Below are positions 62,100-64,000 of a DNA stretch of 64,000 nt, piece by piece (within the stretch, counting starts at the first letter, position 1; every line of letters starts with the position of its first letter). Source of the stretch: Bagarius yarrelli (taxonomy: Eukaryota; Chordata; Actinopteri; Siluriformes; Sisoridae). The position numbers and the translations under genes were made by a program. The stretch is from NCBI GenBank assembly GCA_005784505.1, contig VCAZ01000137.1:372001-436000 (forward strand). Direction: 5' to 3'. Under the pieces are notes generated by a model that worked only from the letters and a program-made list of their open reading frames with translations, was not told the DNA's origin and did no database searches.

Positions 62100-64000
62100 G
62101 GAAGAGACATGATAGAGGGAGTCACGCTCTTTACAACTCAGATAAAATCCAATATGTTCCCCTCTGACACTTGACTCAGCAAGTACAGTTAACGACACTG
62201 TGTCCATTAGCCAAATGGAGGGTACTTCAGCAGAATTGATCAGGACCTCTATCCACTTGGCTTTGTGTCCTGCCATTTGCAAGCGCTAACCTAACAGAGC
62301 AAAGGATAATAAATCGGCTTCAGAGATGACAAGCAACAGGAGTAGCATCTCTAATGGCGAGTGACAGTCACCGGGCTCTTCTCCCGCCCCGCTCTTGCCA
62401 CTCCGAGTCAGTGATTAATGTGTGCCTGGTTTCTTTAGATGTTGCCACAATGCACCACAGCAAACTTTGGGTTACCAAATGTTCAGCTTGGTTCCAGGGC
62501 AGTTAGTGATTCATCCACCTCGCTAGAGTTTTCCATTAGTCTTTATAGTGAAGAACGTGCATGAAGAACATGCAGATGAGAATGACTCAAAAAGACAGAA
62601 TGAGTAATGTTGGAAAACGTCATCGTCTACTGCCCTTCTAAGGGTGGGGTGGGGGTGAGGGGGTTTGGTTCTGCTAACATCTATACTCATACCATATCCT
62701 TCCCAGGCTCTAGCGCTATTCTTTCCAAACCAAGAAGGTTTTTGTGATTCTAATTAATATCCAATTTTTGGGGGGGGGCTTTATATTCGGTGTGACGCCT
62801 TGTTTGTGACCGCGAACGTCGTATTATTTTTACATCCTCTAGGGATGCTTTAAATTTGACCGCCATCTAGACATCCCATAAACATCTGGCAAAGGGTTCT
62901 TTGTGCTCAGTGGGTTGCCTAAAAGACTGCACTCCAGGAGTGCTAACAACTTACTGTCTGGAGCTGCTTTCAGTCCTGCCGTGTTCTATACTCTGCTCTA
63001 TCATTATTATCAATCCGATGTCTGTCACCGTCAGAGCGACAGCTGACAGGAGCATATACACACCAACCCTGAAAAAGACACTCTGGACCCTTCACCAACC
63101 TGCTGGCAGCCGATCGAGATTAAAAGCATATCCTTATGAAATATTGATCTTTTTTTTGCCAGAGTTTCACAGATCTCAGATAACAAGAAGTCAATCGAAC
63201 CGCTCTCGGGTTCTGGCAGGGCTGACAGAGAATACCAGAGGGGGAAAAGTCATGCCCTGATGAGCTCATAGCTTCATGTTTACAATGTACAGATAACAAT
63301 GCACACACTGCTTTTCATCACGCACACATGGTTCGTTACAAAATTTGTCTCATTCGTCTTTCTTGCTTTCTCTCTCCAAGATGGGGTGTGAGGTGTGTTT
63401 CAATCATCCGAGTTACTGTTACTGGATTTATCTTGGCTTGCAAAGGTGCAACGTGTTTGTCTGAACGCTTTTTCACCTTTTATCGTGTGGATTCAGCTGC
63501 ATTAGCAAGTCCGCATGAACACCCCTGTGCCTCCATGCAAATATTGTCCAAGCAAACACACAACACAAGCACAACTAATTAGCAATTGCTTTCACTGTAA
63601 CTGGCAGCGCATGACTCAGATTTCCAGGCTGTTTTCTTTTACCTCCCCCACACCCTACACCCTACACCGTAGTGCTGGCACAGGCGCCCGTCACCTGATA
63701 TGGGTGCCATCGTGCTTAAGAGGAGAAAGATTTGCCGAGGTGAACTCAAACCAGCCGATATTACTATAAAACCATATGACCCATGTTCTCACACTATTAA
63801 CAATAGAGGTGGAAAATAACAAACAACAACAAGCCAGGCCATTTGTTTGGGGCTAACATTGTGTTGTACATGGTAATTATCCCAGTCAGAAGCTGGCAGG
63901 GAAACAATTGGCTTTTCACTGCAGCTTTAGAGCAGGAAGTGCCAGTGCTGTGTACCATGTACCATGTACTCCCTTTCCTCTGAGAACCAAGCCTCAGCAC
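62100..64000. promoter_or_regulatory. repeat-poor 1.9-kb end block of the window
   Basis: No transposon signature was recognised; only short G and T runs (62641-62665, 62767-62780). Several stretches (62330-62480, 63000-63250, 63480-63760) look high-complexity. It is the best place to look for conserved efna5 intron 1 enhancers. Confidence 0.25.

Larger units (their letters stand above)
45884..64000 (-). other. efna5: efna5 intron 1 (3' part)
   Basis: Everything upstream of the exon 2 acceptor on the minus strand. No exon 1 (signal peptide plus the N-terminal part of the domain ending near a -SSNPR- type motif) was found, so it should lie beyond the window end. EFNA5 intron 1 is very long in other vertebrates. 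This part is poor in transposons compared with 0-34 kb. Stretches at 47.1-49.1, 49.4-52.9, 53.5-55.0, 55.4-57.8 and 58.0-64.0 kb hold no gene I can recognise. Confidence 0.85.

Overview
The window looks like chromosomal DNA of a bony fish. It is AT-rich and intron-dominated. It carries a typical teleost mix of transposable elements: DANA/V-SINE-like tRNA SINEs, a second tRNA SINE family, Tc1-like remnants, RTE and L2/CR1-type LINE fragments, a DIRS tyrosine-recombinase retrotransposon and a chromodomain Ty3/gypsy remnant. An otophysan (for example a catfish) is my guess. There is nothing bacterial here: no operons, CRISPR arrays or ribosome-binding sites, and almost all six-frame ORFs are chance or repeat-derived.

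The one gene identified with confidence is ephrin-A5 (efna5), on the minus strand. Exons 2 to 5 are present with intact splice sites: 45883-45591, 35963-35898, 35766-35692 and 35598-35474 (stop TAG at 35476-35474). Together they encode about 185 residues: the Eph-binding cupredoxin domain, the stalk and a hydrophobic C-terminal tail expected to direct a GPI anchor. Exon 1 (signal peptide) is not in the window and should lie beyond base 64000, so 45.9-64.0 kb is the 3' part of intron 1. Intron 2 is 9.6 kb; introns 3 and 4 are only 131 and 93 bp. The 3'UTR runs from 35473 towards 34.6 kb or further.

Layout: 0-30 kb is intergenic and rich in old transposon copies. 30-34.2 kb holds unassigned coding-like segments: + strand 30371-30441 and 32156-32455, and - strand 34157-33965, mixed with SINEs. 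34.2-35.47 kb is the probable efna5 3'UTR. 35.47-45.88 kb is the efna5 body; intron 2 contains a minisatellite with a ~126-bp higher-order period and a C-rich (CCCCCA)n tract. 45.9-64 kb is intron 1, with few transposons, several repeat-free stretches that may be conserved regulatory DNA, and a ~490-bp purine-only-like tract at 53 kb.

I did not find an evident new biological system. The items most worth following up are the unassigned coding-like exons at 30-34 kb, the weak donor of the in-frame efna5 exon 4, the higher-order minisatellite, and the repeat-poor blocks of intron 1.
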